The translations under genes were made by a program, and so were the position numbers. A DNA stretch of 64,000 nucleotides from Solea solea. Its lineage: Eukaryota; Chordata; Actinopteri; Pleuronectiformes; Soleidae. Within the stretch, counting starts at the first letter, position 1. Each line of letters begins with the position of its first letter. The DNA lies in assembly GCF_958295425.1 (NCBI RefSeq), contig NC_081139.1:14459888-14523887 (forward strand). The letters are read 5' to 3'. The notes under the pieces are model-generated. The model was not told where the DNA came from. It saw only the letters and a list, made by a program, of their open reading frames with translations, and did no database searches. This document shows, piece by piece, positions 41,701 through 52,004 of the stretch.

Positions 41701-44700
41701 ACGGCTTAACCTCAATAAATATACCAATAACCATAACGATGACAAACCACCACACTTGACTTTGATTTATTCATAAAGTGAATTAACAAAATCTTAGACT
41801 TGCTGAACATAAGGCTGCCATTAGAAATCTCAATATGTATTATGCCATTGCTACACTACAGGTGTATGAAGTAGAACCATGCAGCAGCCTCCTCTGATTT
41901 GTTGGTATCAAAGATTTGCTGTGGGGGAACTTGATTAAACGGCTGTTAAAAAGGGAAGCATTCCGGAAAATACTATAAATAATAAATAAATAAATGTATG
42001 AATAAATAAAACTACTATAGGACCTTATGTGAATGACACTAGGGATTGTTTATTCTAGTCGTAGCATAAGTTACATTTGTATTATACATACAACTATATA
42101 TACAACTTGTTTTTTTGTTTTTCACTGTGCACTGGATCTTTCTTTTTTTAAAACAAGGATCATATTCTACATTTGTTTCTTTTATAATATCAGCTTAACT
42201 CTGATATGTTTGACCTGGTTAACCACAATATAACTAGTTAAAGGTTTGAGTTGAATGTATTTACTGTACGGTTTAAAGTTATCTTTCCCAATTCTCGGTC
42301 AGTTTTTTATGAATTATTAAAATATAATCATGAGATTCAAGTCATGCAAATTTGTCTATGAATAGGAATGTGAATGATTAACCTTGAATCAGTTAATTGC
42401 CATTAAGAATAAAACCAGTTAAATATTGGTTTAACTAAATGGTGCTGTGAAAATATTAAGCTCCCCAAGTAACACCATTATTGCCATGTTAAAATACAGT
42501 GGCGTAAATAAGACACTCCTCACATAAACTTCAGACGCTGGTATAGTGAAATTAGATTAAGACGGAGCAAGAGATGAGGTGACGCTAATTATTATTTCAT
42601 TTCTTCTTATTTTTTGGTTTCCTTTTCGACGCACTGTGGTCAAAATCCCTCAGCTCCACTGCAATCACACACCCTGGTATATACAGTAGTCAGTATTTCT
42701 GATTTTCCTCCAAATACCACCAGCGGAAGCTTGCGTACCACTAGTGGTTCACGTACCACAGTTTGAGAACCATGGCTCTAGACAGTCTGCAGTGTGTGTG
42801 AGATTGAGTTTGTGGTAAAGCCTGAACAAGTTGTCAATCACTGATGTTTTTTTAAAAAACAGTAGAGCTGTGGCTCGGCTCATTACTGGTGATGATGATG
42901 ATGATGTGGAACATGCAAAATTAAATAAAAGCAAGTATACCAGTATTCCAAACATACCTTGCGCCCCACTTCATTGTTATGTAAATTCATGAGAGTCCTG
43001 GCGTTCTGCTTAATTTCCCGCGCGTCCACAAACACCTTGGAGAATTCCAGGCCGTAGTTGACGTCTGCAGAGCAGCCTCCCCACTTCCAGCCTTCCTCCT
43101 GGTTGTAGAAACCCTGTTTGTCCTTGTCACAGCCGCAGCCGCTCAGACTACCCTGGGTGCAGGCTGCGGTGACTGCATGGGCGACCCCGGCAGCGATGAT
43201 GGCATAGGTGAACGCGGCCTCCTTACTGCCTGCGATGAAGAGTAAAAGGAACATTTTTTTAATCACAAATGCTGACAATCACTACCTCAGATTCTGCCGA
43301 GCTTCCTCGCATACCTGACATAGCTCCCTGAGACCAAATCAAAAATACGCCAGTCAGGCCAAGTCTAATTCATTAATCACGCTACGGAGTTCAGAATCGT
43401 GTAGAAAATACAATGAAGCCCGGAAGAGAAGGAAGCCGTTTACCAAGTAGCATGAGAGTTTTTGCAACCATCAGGATTAGTATGATTTAATAACTTCTCC
43501 AATTAACTCTCTTTCTGTCGATCACATACATATGATGGATAAAGATGAGAGCATTCAGTGGGAGATAACATATTTAATGTTTAGGCCTTTTTTTTTTGGC
43601 TCTGGTCCCAGCTGCCATCACACTAGAATCCGCCCTGAGGAGGTGAATCTGAGAGGCATGCACAGCCTCCCTACATAGATGGATTTCCACTCCATAAATC
43701 TGACTTCTGCAGGTCAACTGTGTTTTCTTTCTTTTTAATTAAAATGGAGCATGCGTGGAAACCCTCCAAAAATAACCGTAACTTGTGAAAAGGCTCCAAT
43801 AAAGTCGTAATCTTTAACAATTAAACCAACGCAGAAGCTCATAAGGTCACGTTCTTTTCAACTAATCAAGTTTAGTTGAAACAAACTGATGCTGATGTCT
43901 CTCAGTGGTGCACGACCTCAGAAGGGTATAAATTAAAGGCAAAGCAGACTGATCATCAAGCGCAGCAGCACCCTAGCATTACATTTGTAAACCAAATATA
44001 TTAACGGTTACATCACTTGCAATAAACTCTGTGATCTGTGTTTTCAGTCCATGTACAAGCAGCCAGTGCCCACACTTCAGTAGCCAGCTCGGTGGATGGG
44101 AAGGATACGCTGACCTGAAGCCAAAATGCTGCCATACTGCCAACAACGGCCCCAAATTTATGTATTCTGTCAGGTATCAGTGTTCCAGTCTGCTGAAACA
44201 AAACAATAGATACAGACGGGGTTTGATGCATGGCAGCAAGAGCCGAGCAGCGTGCGAGCCGACCTGCTGCCTCCTGGAAATCCGCCTCATCCTTTACTTT
44301 TTTTTTTTTTTGCAATGCCTCAATAATTTGCAATTATCTCCTCTCACTGAGATTTGTGTAAATCCATCGTTGTGGTCTTTAGCAGTTGCTCTCCTGAAAC
44401 ACGCAGTAAAACACCCCCTGCCAAAGCTGCAGAACCTGGAGGGAGATTTTGTAAACCTGGGAGAAAGTGCTTGTCTGAACTTGAAGCTCCTGAAGGGATG
44501 GGATGGTGGGGTGGGGTGGGATGGTCGGGTGGGTGGGGGTTATTTTATGAACACATACATGATGATCATTCAGCTGAGAGCAGATAAAGAGCATGTCAGT
44601 CTGCATGTTTTGTGCAAGCAGAGTACGTTCACTTACAACAGTCGTTGGTTTAACCTGTTTTGTGATAACACCTTTGCAGGGATATCAGCAAACGAGGCCG

Positions 44701-47424
44701 AAACATTATATCGTGCACACGTTTGCGCTCTCATGAGCAGCAGACAGAAGGTCCCAGCGCTTCATTCTAACACAACCATCAGTGCAGAAGTCACTCGAAG
44801 AAGCCACACAACAAACTATTCATCGTGCAGCTGTTGTTTTGGTGCAAACCTTCACTGCACTTGACGTTTCATACAATATATTAATGTGCAAAGTAGCAGT
44901 CATTATAAGATTATGTGAACCATAATCCCTAATGACACTTGGGAGTGAAAGATGACTGTGTGTGTGTGTGTGTGTACTTGTGTGTTCTTGTATTTGTTAC
45001 CGCTTTAGGGCCTTTTCTGGCAGTAACCCTGACCTTGTCAAGAACGGTAGTCCCCGTGGAGACCAACGAGGAACTGGTTAAGTTTAGAGCTAAGATTTGA
45101 GTTGTGTTTAAGATTAGGCATTAAATACGGAATAAGGCTTTGTTTTGGTCTGTCAAAATGAACGGAAAGAGATGACAGGATGAACTTACAGGACAAGACA
45201 GTGGAAGTGAAATACCAGTGTGTTTAAATAAGACTCTCCACTTATTTCCACTGTGGTGTCTTTGGAGTTTCGCCTCCAGACTTGTTCCACAGCTACGCTC
45301 AAATCTGGGGGTTTATTTTCCCACCGAGAGCAGATGCTCTTAGAGTCGGCGCTCTCGGGGCTTTCAGACATTTGTCAGGGTCAGCGATTGTGTACCTTGG
45401 AGGAAACTCTCTCAGGGACTACTTGTAGACATTTTAAGAGCAGTTTTCCAGCTTTTTTCAAGCACTTTTAGTGTAGAAGCTTTGTGTAGTGATAAATAGC
45501 TAATGATAGAAAAGGAGTAAATACAAGCATGTTCTGTTTGTGACCTGTAGCTGTTAAACAACACAGTAGTGAGCACAATTAAAGTCTTCAAAAAAAGGCG
45601 GTCTTTATTAATTAACCGCCTGCTGAATATCTTTAGTTTATGGACAAAGCAGCAATTAATTGATTGAGTGAATACTATAATCAATATATTAGAATGAGTA
45701 ATAAACAATATTTCTATTTCTAAATTATACTGAAGTTTATGCAAACACTACCTCAGATATGATTTTTTTTTCAATATTTCCATAAACAAGTTTAAACTTC
45801 TATTCAAGTATCTGTCATTTATTGCCCTTATTATCAATATCACCTGATTTGAAACGTTTTATTCTGATAACCTTTTTGGCCATATCACTGGCCCAAGTGC
45901 ACACAAAATAACATGACTCAGGCCTCCTTAGGAATCCCAAAATTATTTTACTTAACATATTATTAGATACAATATCTTTAGTTTTAGATGCATAAAGCAG
46001 TGTATTTTATAACAAAAAAAAGGACCACGCTTGATGGGCCTGATGTGAGTACTGTTAATTGATTAATCTGTCAATCATTTTCCTTATTGTTTGGTCCATA
46101 AATTGTTGACAGATTTTAATCTGTGTTTTTCAAATCTAACATGATGCAGTTTTAATGATTTCTTGTTCTTTTATGTGAAACAAAGAAACCAGGAAATATT
46201 TACATTTAAGAAGCTGAAAATCGGAAAACTTAATTTGATGATTTGTTAAAAAAACAACACTAAAATCGATTAATCATTCTCAAAATAGTTGATGATTAAT
46301 TTAGTAATCGATTCATGTTTTAAGTGTCAACAAAGCTAAACTGTAAACGTGTAAAGCCCTAATAAAAATACTACATTTGAGATTAAATAAATTATAGCTT
46401 TGAGGGTTCATCAAAACCAGTAAAGTGCTATAAAACTAGATTATTTGACCATAAAACCACTAAAATCTCCAGAATAGCTCCATCTCTAGACCTCACATAA
46501 GACATTTTTTTAAACACAATGGCACCAAAGAACTAATAACCTCAGTTATTATCATGTCATTCGCTCCCTCTGTCTCTGCTGCATGGCTTACAGCCTGTTT
46601 TTGTTTGTTTGTTTTTTTATTAAAATCACATCAGAGTGCGACGTACCCACTTTGAGCTCTTTTCCGAACACGGTCCTCTCTCCCAGGGCCGAGCAGTTCC
46701 AGCGTCCGTGTCGGAACTGGAACTGACACTCGTTGATGGCCATCTGAACCCCCTCTCCAATCACGATGATGGCGTCGGGCCGGCTCTGACAGATCGTCCT
46801 CTGACGAGGAGCCAGGCCCGGGATTTTGTTGCAGATGATGCTCGCTCCCAGCGCAACCACCGTGGACAGACCTCTGCGACAGAAGGGCCACATTTTTCAG
46901 TGTAAGTCAAAAACGTTAAGGGCGGATGTCGATGGACGTTTGTGCGCATGTAGGCTGTGGCTCATAGTAAAAACTAAGTGCTTTCTCTAGTTATTATCTT
47001 TATGTACTTTTATTTAAAAAATTAAAAAATACCTTAGGGAATATCCTTCTCTACATGTAACCCATCATCTACGAGAAAACTTCCTAGAATTAGGAGCAGC
47101 GCGCGGGTTACCTTGCTCAGGGGTACCCCAGCCCTTTAACCTGGTGGGGGACTTGAACCGGCAACCCTCCGGTTACAAACCAAGTTCCCTTTCCACGTGC
47201 GCACGGACTGCCCCACACTGTGTGATGTGAGTGGACAAACACGGCGTATGATAACTGCAATGTGGTCCAGCGACATCCCTGACTTTTACACTCTCACACC
47301 GGGAACACTCGTGCGTAAAGACAACCTGTGCAACATCCCTCTTACTCACTCACCCGATCTTCAGGTAAACTACTCCAAGGCACAGGAAAAAGTGTAAAAT
47401 CCAGCGCCGCGTCTTCCTGCTCAT
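35273..47424 (-). CDS. wnt7a: Wnt7 signalling protein, complete four-exon gene (Wnt7a-like)
   Basis: Secreted Wnt ligand acting through Frizzled/LRP receptors; family members pattern limb, CNS and vasculature. The CDS joins 47424-47354, 46873-46647, 43229-42958 and 35752-35273 (71+227+272+480 = 1,050 nt, 349 aa), with GT/AG splice sites throughout and the phases in register. Residues 1-25 form a signal peptide with a hydrophobic core ([14 protein letters not shown]). The acylation loop [16 protein letters not shown] puts the palmitoleoylated serine at 206. Sequons are at N83 (NCS) and N295 (NKT); the usual N127 is serine here. The protein ends with the cysteine-rich [14 protein letters not shown]. 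Blocks such as [20 protein letters not shown] and [13 protein letters not shown] match Wnt7a, while INECQ, the YNQ run and TEVYTCK recall Wnt7b. Wnt7 family membership is certain. The exact paralogue (7aa, 7ab or a third Wnt7) is not settled, so the symbol is provisional. Confidence 0.95.
36105..36690 (-). mobile_element. non-LTR retrotransposon remnant (reverse transcriptase) in wnt7 intron 3
   Basis: The minus strand carries RT motifs: [20 protein letters not shown], then [13 protein letters not shown] and [13 protein letters not shown] (frame at 36588-36382). The catalytic FADD box reads FADT, so the enzyme would be dead. A second frame (36321-36073) has [12 protein letters not shown] and [11 protein letters not shown], resembling the C-terminal region of such elements. 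Stops and frame breaks separate the parts. It is an old, 5'-truncated LINE fragment. Confidence 0.85.
37355..37650. mobile_element. short inverted-repeat DNA transposon in wnt7 intron 3
   Basis: The ends actaggggtggg and ccacccctagta are inverted repeats. The interior carries repeated atatcgtatcg-type sequence (gtcgtatcgtgatatta, acatatcgtatcgtgag). This type is common in teleosts. Confidence 0.7.
38080..38135 (+). repeat. fragment of repeat family R1
   Basis: The right end of the R1 family (agcaattagatatttt, then ttcgttcagccctaac) is present alone within wnt7 intron 3. Confidence 0.5.
38330..38660. promoter_or_regulatory. candidate regulatory block in wnt7 intron 3
   Basis: Balanced non-repetitive sequence with homeodomain-like ATTA cores (ctttttaattattccac) between two transposon-derived repeats. 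Intronic enhancers are common in Wnt genes. Confidence 0.3.
39105..39390 (-). repeat. copy of repeat family R8
   Basis: The reverse complement has ggtacagtttggtacggtac and tttggaacggtaaagcccc, then cgactgagaaccgcg, matching the order at 56,545-56,660. Confidence 0.55.
42555..42780 (+). repeat. dispersed repeat family R3 in wnt7 intron 3
   Basis: Reads gacggagcaagagatgaggt, tgtggtcaaaatccctcag, tcctccaaataccaccagcg and cgtaccacagtttgagaacc, matching 15,585-15,790. It ends 178 bases from wnt7 exon 3. Confidence 0.75.
42958..43229 (-). CDS. wnt7a: wnt7 coding exon 3
   Basis: The 272-nt exon lies between acceptor ATCGCAG and donor GTATGT. It encodes residues 100-190, including [20 protein letters not shown], the cysteine motif [21 protein letters not shown] and [20 protein letters not shown]. 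In human 7a and 7b the segment before CGC reads GNLS (a sequon); here it reads GSLS, so the N127 glycosylation site is absent. Confidence 0.96.
43560..43960. promoter_or_regulatory. candidate regulatory block in wnt7 intron 2
   Basis: Non-repetitive, with ttctttttaattaaaatgga and tctttaacaattaaacc ATTA-type sites and a tcaaggt-like aaggtcacgt. It lies 330-730 bases upstream of exon 3. Confidence 0.3.
44955..45130 (-). repeat. dispersed repeat family R5 in wnt7 intron 2, with TG run
   Basis: A TG microsatellite (44,957-44,974) leads into gggccttttctggc and later gtccccgtggagaccaacga and ttaagtttagagctaag. The opposite-strand form of these phrases occurs at 55,240-55,470. Confidence 0.5.
46055..46375 (+). 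repeat. R2 element copy in wnt7 intron 2
   Basis: Contains ttgattaatctgtcaatcat, gtttggtccataaattg, caaagaaaccaggaaatatt and tcgattaatcattctcaaaa, in the order seen in the copies at 48,937 and 53,301. Ends aaagccctaat. Confidence 0.75.
46647..46873 (-). CDS. wnt7a: wnt7 coding exon 2
   Basis: The 227-nt exon starts after acceptor TCGCAG and ends before donor GTACGT. It encodes residues 25-99, including [20 protein letters not shown], the [20 protein letters not shown] block and the N83 sequon. Intron 1 is only 480 bp and contains a SINE on the same strand. Confidence 0.96.
47038..47215 (-). mobile_element. tRNA-derived SINE in wnt7 intron 1
   Basis: On the minus strand the head reads like a tRNA gene, with box B GGTTGCCGGTTCAAGTCCC near 47,145-47,165. 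The body and tail run to about 47,038. It fills over a third of the 480-bp intron and lies in the same direction as wnt7. Confidence 0.75.
47354..47424 (-). CDS. wnt7a: wnt7 coding exon 1 (start codon and signal peptide)
   Basis: ATG at 47424-47422 is followed by [13 protein letters not shown] and a hydrophobic run typical of Wnt signal peptides. The exon ends two bases into a glycine codon at donor GTGAGT (47353-47348). The start aligns with the recalled human WNT7A start, and the resulting 349-residue product matches the family length exactly. Confidence 0.93.
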
Positions 47425-47780
47425 GGTGCTCGGGCCACTTCACTTCTCTGCTCTTTTATTTCTTGGCGGAGTCCCGCGGGATCTCCAGGTGATCCGAGCA
47501 ACAGGCGCGGATAAAACAGCTCCCGGGCGCAAAGCGACGTCTGTGGATATAAACTCGTGTCGATCTCATTTGGTAGGTGTCCGGTGGAGCTGCGGGCCCG
47601 CGGCGGTGCATTGGAGCTGAGCTGGTGCTCAGGTGCGCAGCTCCGCCTCTGTGTGTTCCGCGGTGATCGGGGGCCCCGAGAGCGCGCGTCCACCTTTTCT
47701 CTCCGTCAGGGCGTGTTCTGCCTCCCTCCTCAGCAGCGGCCCGCTCCAGGTTCCAGCAGCCTGCAGGTACACGCTCAGCT
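47425..47780 (-). promoter_or_regulatory. CpG-rich promoter and 5' UTR region of wnt7
   Basis: Immediately upstream of the wnt7 ATG the composition shifts sharply to GC- and CpG-rich sequence (many CG dinucleotides between about 47,465 and 47,720, for example in gagcgcgcgtccacc). This contrasts with the AT-rich DNA around it and is typical of a vertebrate developmental gene promoter. I see no convincing TATA box at a sensible distance; an AAATAAAAG run at about 47,452-47,462 is only some 30 bases from the ATG and is probably within the leader. The transcription start cannot be placed from sequence alone. Confidence 0.6.
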
Positions 47781-47792
47781 CATCTGCCCTGA

Positions 47793-47816
47793 CACACACA
47801 CACCTGCCTGCTTCAG

Positions 47817-47849
<33 letters not shown>

Positions 47850-47850
47850 G
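47793..47850. repeat. CA and CT microsatellites at the upstream edge of the wnt7 promoter block
   Basis: A short CA run at 47,793-47,804 is followed by a CT run and then a CA run at 47,830-47,849. Together they mark the edge of the CpG-rich block. Confidence 0.95.
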
Positions 47851-48137
47851 CACAGTCCTCTGGATGATCCGTGAACGTCAGGCTTCCATCCCTTTATTCA
47901 TTTTCTAACATAAACGCTCCTCCCATTTATCCTCATCCACCCAAACCCAACTTAACCACCACCTTCACTTCACGTATGTGAAAACGTGTGTGTAATGTTT
48001 CACTGCAATAGATGAAAAAAAAGGGAAAAAAACACATTTAGAATACTTTTTTGTATGCAGACACAAAATGTTCTTTTCTGTTTCATTGTCTTTCATGTAT
48101 ACTATATTATTATATTGATCCAACTGTCTCAGGAGTC

Positions 48138-48143
48138 TGTATA

Positions 48144-48197
<54 letters not shown>
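48138..48197. repeat. compound TA/TG/CA microsatellite
   Basis: A 60-base almost strictly alternating purine-pyrimidine stretch: TA units, a short TG part, about twelve TA units, then CA units. Confidence 0.98.
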
Positions 48198-48936
48198 TGA
48201 ATTATAAGCATTATTAAAAGGAAATAGTGAAAATAAGGTTTCCTCTAGTTTAAGTGTTTAAAGTGATCAGCAGTAGAGGTCTGACCTGAATGAGGAGTTA
48301 AAACAAAAAAGAATGAATGATTCAGGAGTGCAGTGTGAAGGACAAAATTAGTTCTTGAAGGGATTATTGCACCACCTGCTGTCACATCTGAGGAACTGCT
48401 GCCACCATTTTCAAGTAATAAACCAGCACTGTGTCAATGGGGTGAACATTTAAATATGGTTAAATAACTGGGATTATAAGTGTTAGAGACTAAGTTTTGA
48501 CTCATGGTTACAATAGACAATAATTCTTTATTCAGGAAGCTTTATTTCAGAGTTCCACGGGCCACATGTCACAGTTGTCCATATGCTATTATTAACTCAA
48601 TTTTCCTTTCATTTTGCATCATAAATTGTTTTGGGGTTCTTTAAATATTGTATGTATTGTTCTTTATCGCAACAAACACTTTTACTTTTAAATGCTGTGA
48701 AATATCACGTATATCATTATTGTATTATCATGATGGACCACCCACCCCCCACTGTTTTTTTTCTTTCCCTCACAAACCATTACACCCTCTTCACATAACC
48801 TCTGTATTATGATACATGAAAAAAAAACCTCTTAACAGATATATCATGTGGATAATTTAGTGACACTTGTAGTTGTGTGCTGGTGACACACAATCAGAAT
48901 TGACTATACTGTGCATGTCTGCTCTGCTGAGAACTG

Positions 48937-49196
48937 GAGCTGCAACAGACAATTGTTTTCTCCACTAAACGAGTAACTTGTTTGGTCTATAAAATGTCAG
49001 TGTTTACCAAACCTGGAAATTATGACTTTCTCAAATGTCTTGCTTTGTCCTCAAACTGAAATTATTCAGTTTTGATTATTTCTTTGTTACCTGTAGCAAA
49101 GAAACCAGCAAATATTCACATTGAAGAGGCTGAAAAATCAAGAGAGCCTGATTTTAATCATTGACTAAACACTCAACGCTAATCATTGCAACCCTA
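48937..49196 (+). mobile_element. R2 element, short inverted-repeat DNA transposon
   Basis: Left end ggagctgcaacagacaattg and right end ctaatcattgcaaccct are inverted relative to each other. The interior has tgtttggtctataaaatgtc and gcaaagaaaccagcaaatat. It is non-autonomous, with no transposase frame. Confidence 0.7.
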
Positions 49197-50407
49197 TTTA
49201 AACTGAACACAGGCTCTTTCCTGACTGGAATTGCAGATTGAAAACTCAGACACAAGGAAAAACTGATTTCACCCTCTTAGTGAGAAGCTCATCTCATAAA
49301 ATATTCACCTGCTAAACTTTTTTTTTTTTTTTTTTTACTGTAAACCGGATGTATGCAGGAATCCTGAAGGTTAATTTCAATACCTTTTTAACACTTTTTC
49401 GACCTTCTCAAAATATTTTAAGACCTTATCGCCACTTCAAACTGTAATCAGCAACAAATATTTAACTTACAAAACAGTTTTAGTTTGCAATTAAATCTAT
49501 AGAGCACAACCATACAAAGAAACTCATAAGTTGCAATATAAGCCTCCCCGTTGTTCTCAGCAACAGGATTTTGCCATTGCTGAAATTCAGGGATCTCCAA
49601 CCAGGAGTATGTAAACTTACATTTTCCCATGATTTCGGATTTATTCCAGAAGTGTGTTTGCTGTTGCAAGATGTGAACGTCACATGTACGCATGCGGCCC
49701 CGAGCCGATCTTGCAGGGCGAGCATGCCTGCGCATCATTGTTTTTAACAAACACGGGGAGGAAAATAAATACAATCATGCATACTTTTGCAGTCAAACTC
49801 TATGGACACAATTGAATACTTCATGAAATCACGACTAAGAGCCGTAATTTCCCAGAAATCGATTTATCAACTTTTAATACTTTAAGCTACTGGTCTACTG
49901 CCATCTTCATTTGTGAGTTTGTGTACTGTATGTAAATCCAAATGTAGAATTTCAAACACTAAAGTCACATAATACCACATTTAATATAACTGATTTTCTG
50001 CTGGGAACCATGTTTGCATCGAGGGTGAGCATCCATCCGTATTTCTTATTTATTAGTTATTTCTATTTCTGTGTTATTTCATTCTGCAGTAAATGTACCA
50101 CAAACCAATTTTCCCCGTGGGGATTGATTAACTATTCTAGTGCTTAATGTGTCAATACCTCATACAACCACACATAATAAAATAGTAAATTACACAATCA
50201 AACACAAAGCAGAACATATTTGAATAATAAATTTATTTATTGTTTAATTTATGGTAAGGGACATAGAGTACAAGCTAAGACACTAACTTTATCCCAGAAA
50301 CAATGCTCTGAGGGAGACATCATACGATAACCAGGTAACAGCTGTGATTAGTGAAGAAAACATTTTAAATTTTTTTTTTTTATTTCATAAGAGTAGAGAT
50401 GCCACTC

Positions 50408-50493
50408 CATAGGGAAGGCAATAGATTGTATAGTTATCTCCAAACAGGGCAAAATCACTACCCTAAAACTATACAATCTACTACCTCACACCG
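50408..50493 (-). ncRNA. let7f: let-7f microRNA precursor (let-7f-1 type)
   Basis: The minus strand carries the mature 5p arm at 50488-50467, beginning TGAGGTAGTAGATTGTATAG, with the A that separates let-7f from let-7a. The 3p arm at 50433-50412 reads CTATACAATCTATTGCCTTC and pairs with it over the whole mature length, including typical G:U pairs. The loop (GGGTAGTGATTTTGCCC) resembles the recalled let-7f-1 loop. The microRNA represses transcripts carrying CUACCUC-type sites and promotes differentiation. It lies 166 bases downstream of the let-7a hairpin on the same strand, so the two are probably cut from one primary transcript. Confidence 0.95.
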
Positions 50494-50600
50494 TGCGAGC
50501 AGCTGGGAGAAATGTGCTCATCAGACACATGACAGCACAGCTCTCAGAAAACTGACCATCATAATCCGTACAACGGCGACTTAGGTGCAAGTTTGGCACT

Positions 50601-50680
50601 TTGAGAAAGACAGTAGGTTGAATAGTTATCTCCCAGTGCGGGTGTGACCCTAAAACTATACAACCTACTACCTCAACCCA
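50601..50680 (-). ncRNA. let7a: let-7a microRNA precursor (let-7a-1 type)
   Basis: The mature 5p arm at 50675-50654 on the minus strand begins TGAGGTAGTAGGTTGTATAG and equals let-7a. The loop (TTTAGGGTCACACCC) matches the recalled let-7a-1 precursor. The 3p arm at 50625-50605 reads CTATTCAACCTACTGTCTTT, where let-7a-1 has CTATACAATCTACTG. The two changes turn one G:U into G:C and one U:A into a U:U mismatch opposite position 16 of the mature strand. The hairpin is still well paired. Order and strand (let-7a, then let-7f) agree with the human chromosome 9 cluster. Confidence 0.95.
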
Positions 50681-50684
50681 CAGT

Positions 50685-52004
50685 GTAAACAGAGGTGTAA
50701 GCTGCAGTCAAAGTGAAGACGAGGAGCAGTGACATGATGAATCCAGACGTCCTGATGCAGGTCAACGACTAAAACCCTGTTCAATAGACAGAGACATACA
50801 GAGGGGAAGTGGTTAAATTCTACATCAATAATATTCAATTGGAGGCTGTACAAACAAAACAGAGTACCAATTACATTAATTACAACATTTCTTTGTCTCA
50901 TTAGTCAACCAGCACAACATTTAGGTGCATCCATATTTTTCAAGATGCTGCCTTTAGTGCCACAATTACCTTTTTGACATTTTCTATATAAGTTCATACT
51001 TATGTAAATGTTTCTAAACAACTATAAGGTGACATGTTTGTATACACAAACACATGCACATTAAATTGTTTCACTGGTTAGATCAAAAGGAATAATCCTG
51101 ACTGTTTTGTAGTGGTTATATGGTGAATATAGAGCGGAAAACAAACACTCAACAATATTAATGGCAAGGCAGACTTCCCCTAGTTATTCCCAACTCAAAG
51201 TATGAAACAACTATAGTATATAATGAATACTACTATACTGTGGTGAGTATGTGGTCAGTCGCCACGGTGTGCATTTTTTGAGTTTACATACAACTGGAAA
51301 ATAAACAGGGAGGGAGATAATGTTGATACTGTGCCGTGTCTGGGTTTATTAATAGAGAGGGGTGCAAACGGAGTTGATTCTGTGGCCACACACTGATCAA
51401 TGTATGGCAAACTGCACCGGTGTGAACAAAGAACAAAATTAAGTCACACTCAAACTTTTGGTCGCATGTGATTAAATTTGTTGCACTCTACAGCCATGAT
51501 GGTGGAGAACAATCAGATAAATAGTGTCGCCATTGATGGTTCAGTACCATGGACAGCAGCTGGCAAAGTAGTGCTCGGGCCCTTGACCACAGCTTTTTGC
51601 ACTGGTTGTGACAAATTAAAAATATGCAGGTTTGATTCCTGATTTGATTTACACTGCACACCTGAGTTTTTTCCAGCAGAATACTGGTGGTGCCAAAACA
51701 CCCCTAAGACAAAGATGGACTCTGTTAACTTCAGAATGATGGTCTAAGCGTTTATCAAAGATCAGAAAGACCTATTCAGTCATTGTGAAGGCCACATATT
51801 AAGTTATGAGTTATCTGTAAAGAAATTCTCAGCAATGTTTAGTCAAGCCAAGTTACAGGCCATTGATTCAGCTCTTCTCAAATATGAGTGGGAAGCTGTC
51901 CTGCTTACACTATTTCTATACTACTAACCCTAACCCTGCTCTGTTTAAATTATATGAACAGGTTTTCAATGGTTAATTATCCTCCTGTTTTACTACTACT
52001 GCAG
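50685..52004. other. interval upstream of let-7a, probable primary transcript
   Basis: No coding content. If the CG-rich block at 52,740-53,285 is the promoter, this segment is part of the let-7 primary transcript. Confidence 0.5.

Larger units (their letters stand above)
47860..50400. other. interval between the wnt7 promoter and let-7f
   Basis: Holds the alternating TA/CA tract, an R2 copy and a poly-T run at 49,319. I looked for a third let-7 hairpin (let-7d type) on the minus strand and found no TGAGGTAG or AGAGGTAG with a pairing arm. Confidence 0.65.

Noticed and set aside
43282..43289. let-7 seed TGAGGTAG on the minus strand near wnt7 exon 3
   Set aside because: The following bases (TGATTG) do not match let-7 and no pairing arm is present nearby.
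44031..44864. 277-codon plus-strand frame, the longest outside recognised genes except ptpdc1 exon E
   Set aside because: It lies in wnt7 intron 2. Its residues follow low-complexity DNA (poly-T coding phenylalanine, G-rich runs), with no domain and no splice logic. Judged a chance frame, though transcript data could overturn this.
45748..45755. let-7 seed TGAGGTAG on the minus strand in wnt7 intron 2
   Set aside because: It continues TGTTTGC, with no let-7 body and no hairpin; an eight-base match is expected by chance.
47452..47462. TATA-like AAATAAAAG on the minus strand upstream of the wnt7 ATG
   Set aside because: Too near the start codon to direct a normal leader, and the region is a CpG-type promoter.
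51924..51942. telomere-like ctaaccctaaccctg
   Set aside because: Only about two units, too short to be an interstitial telomere.
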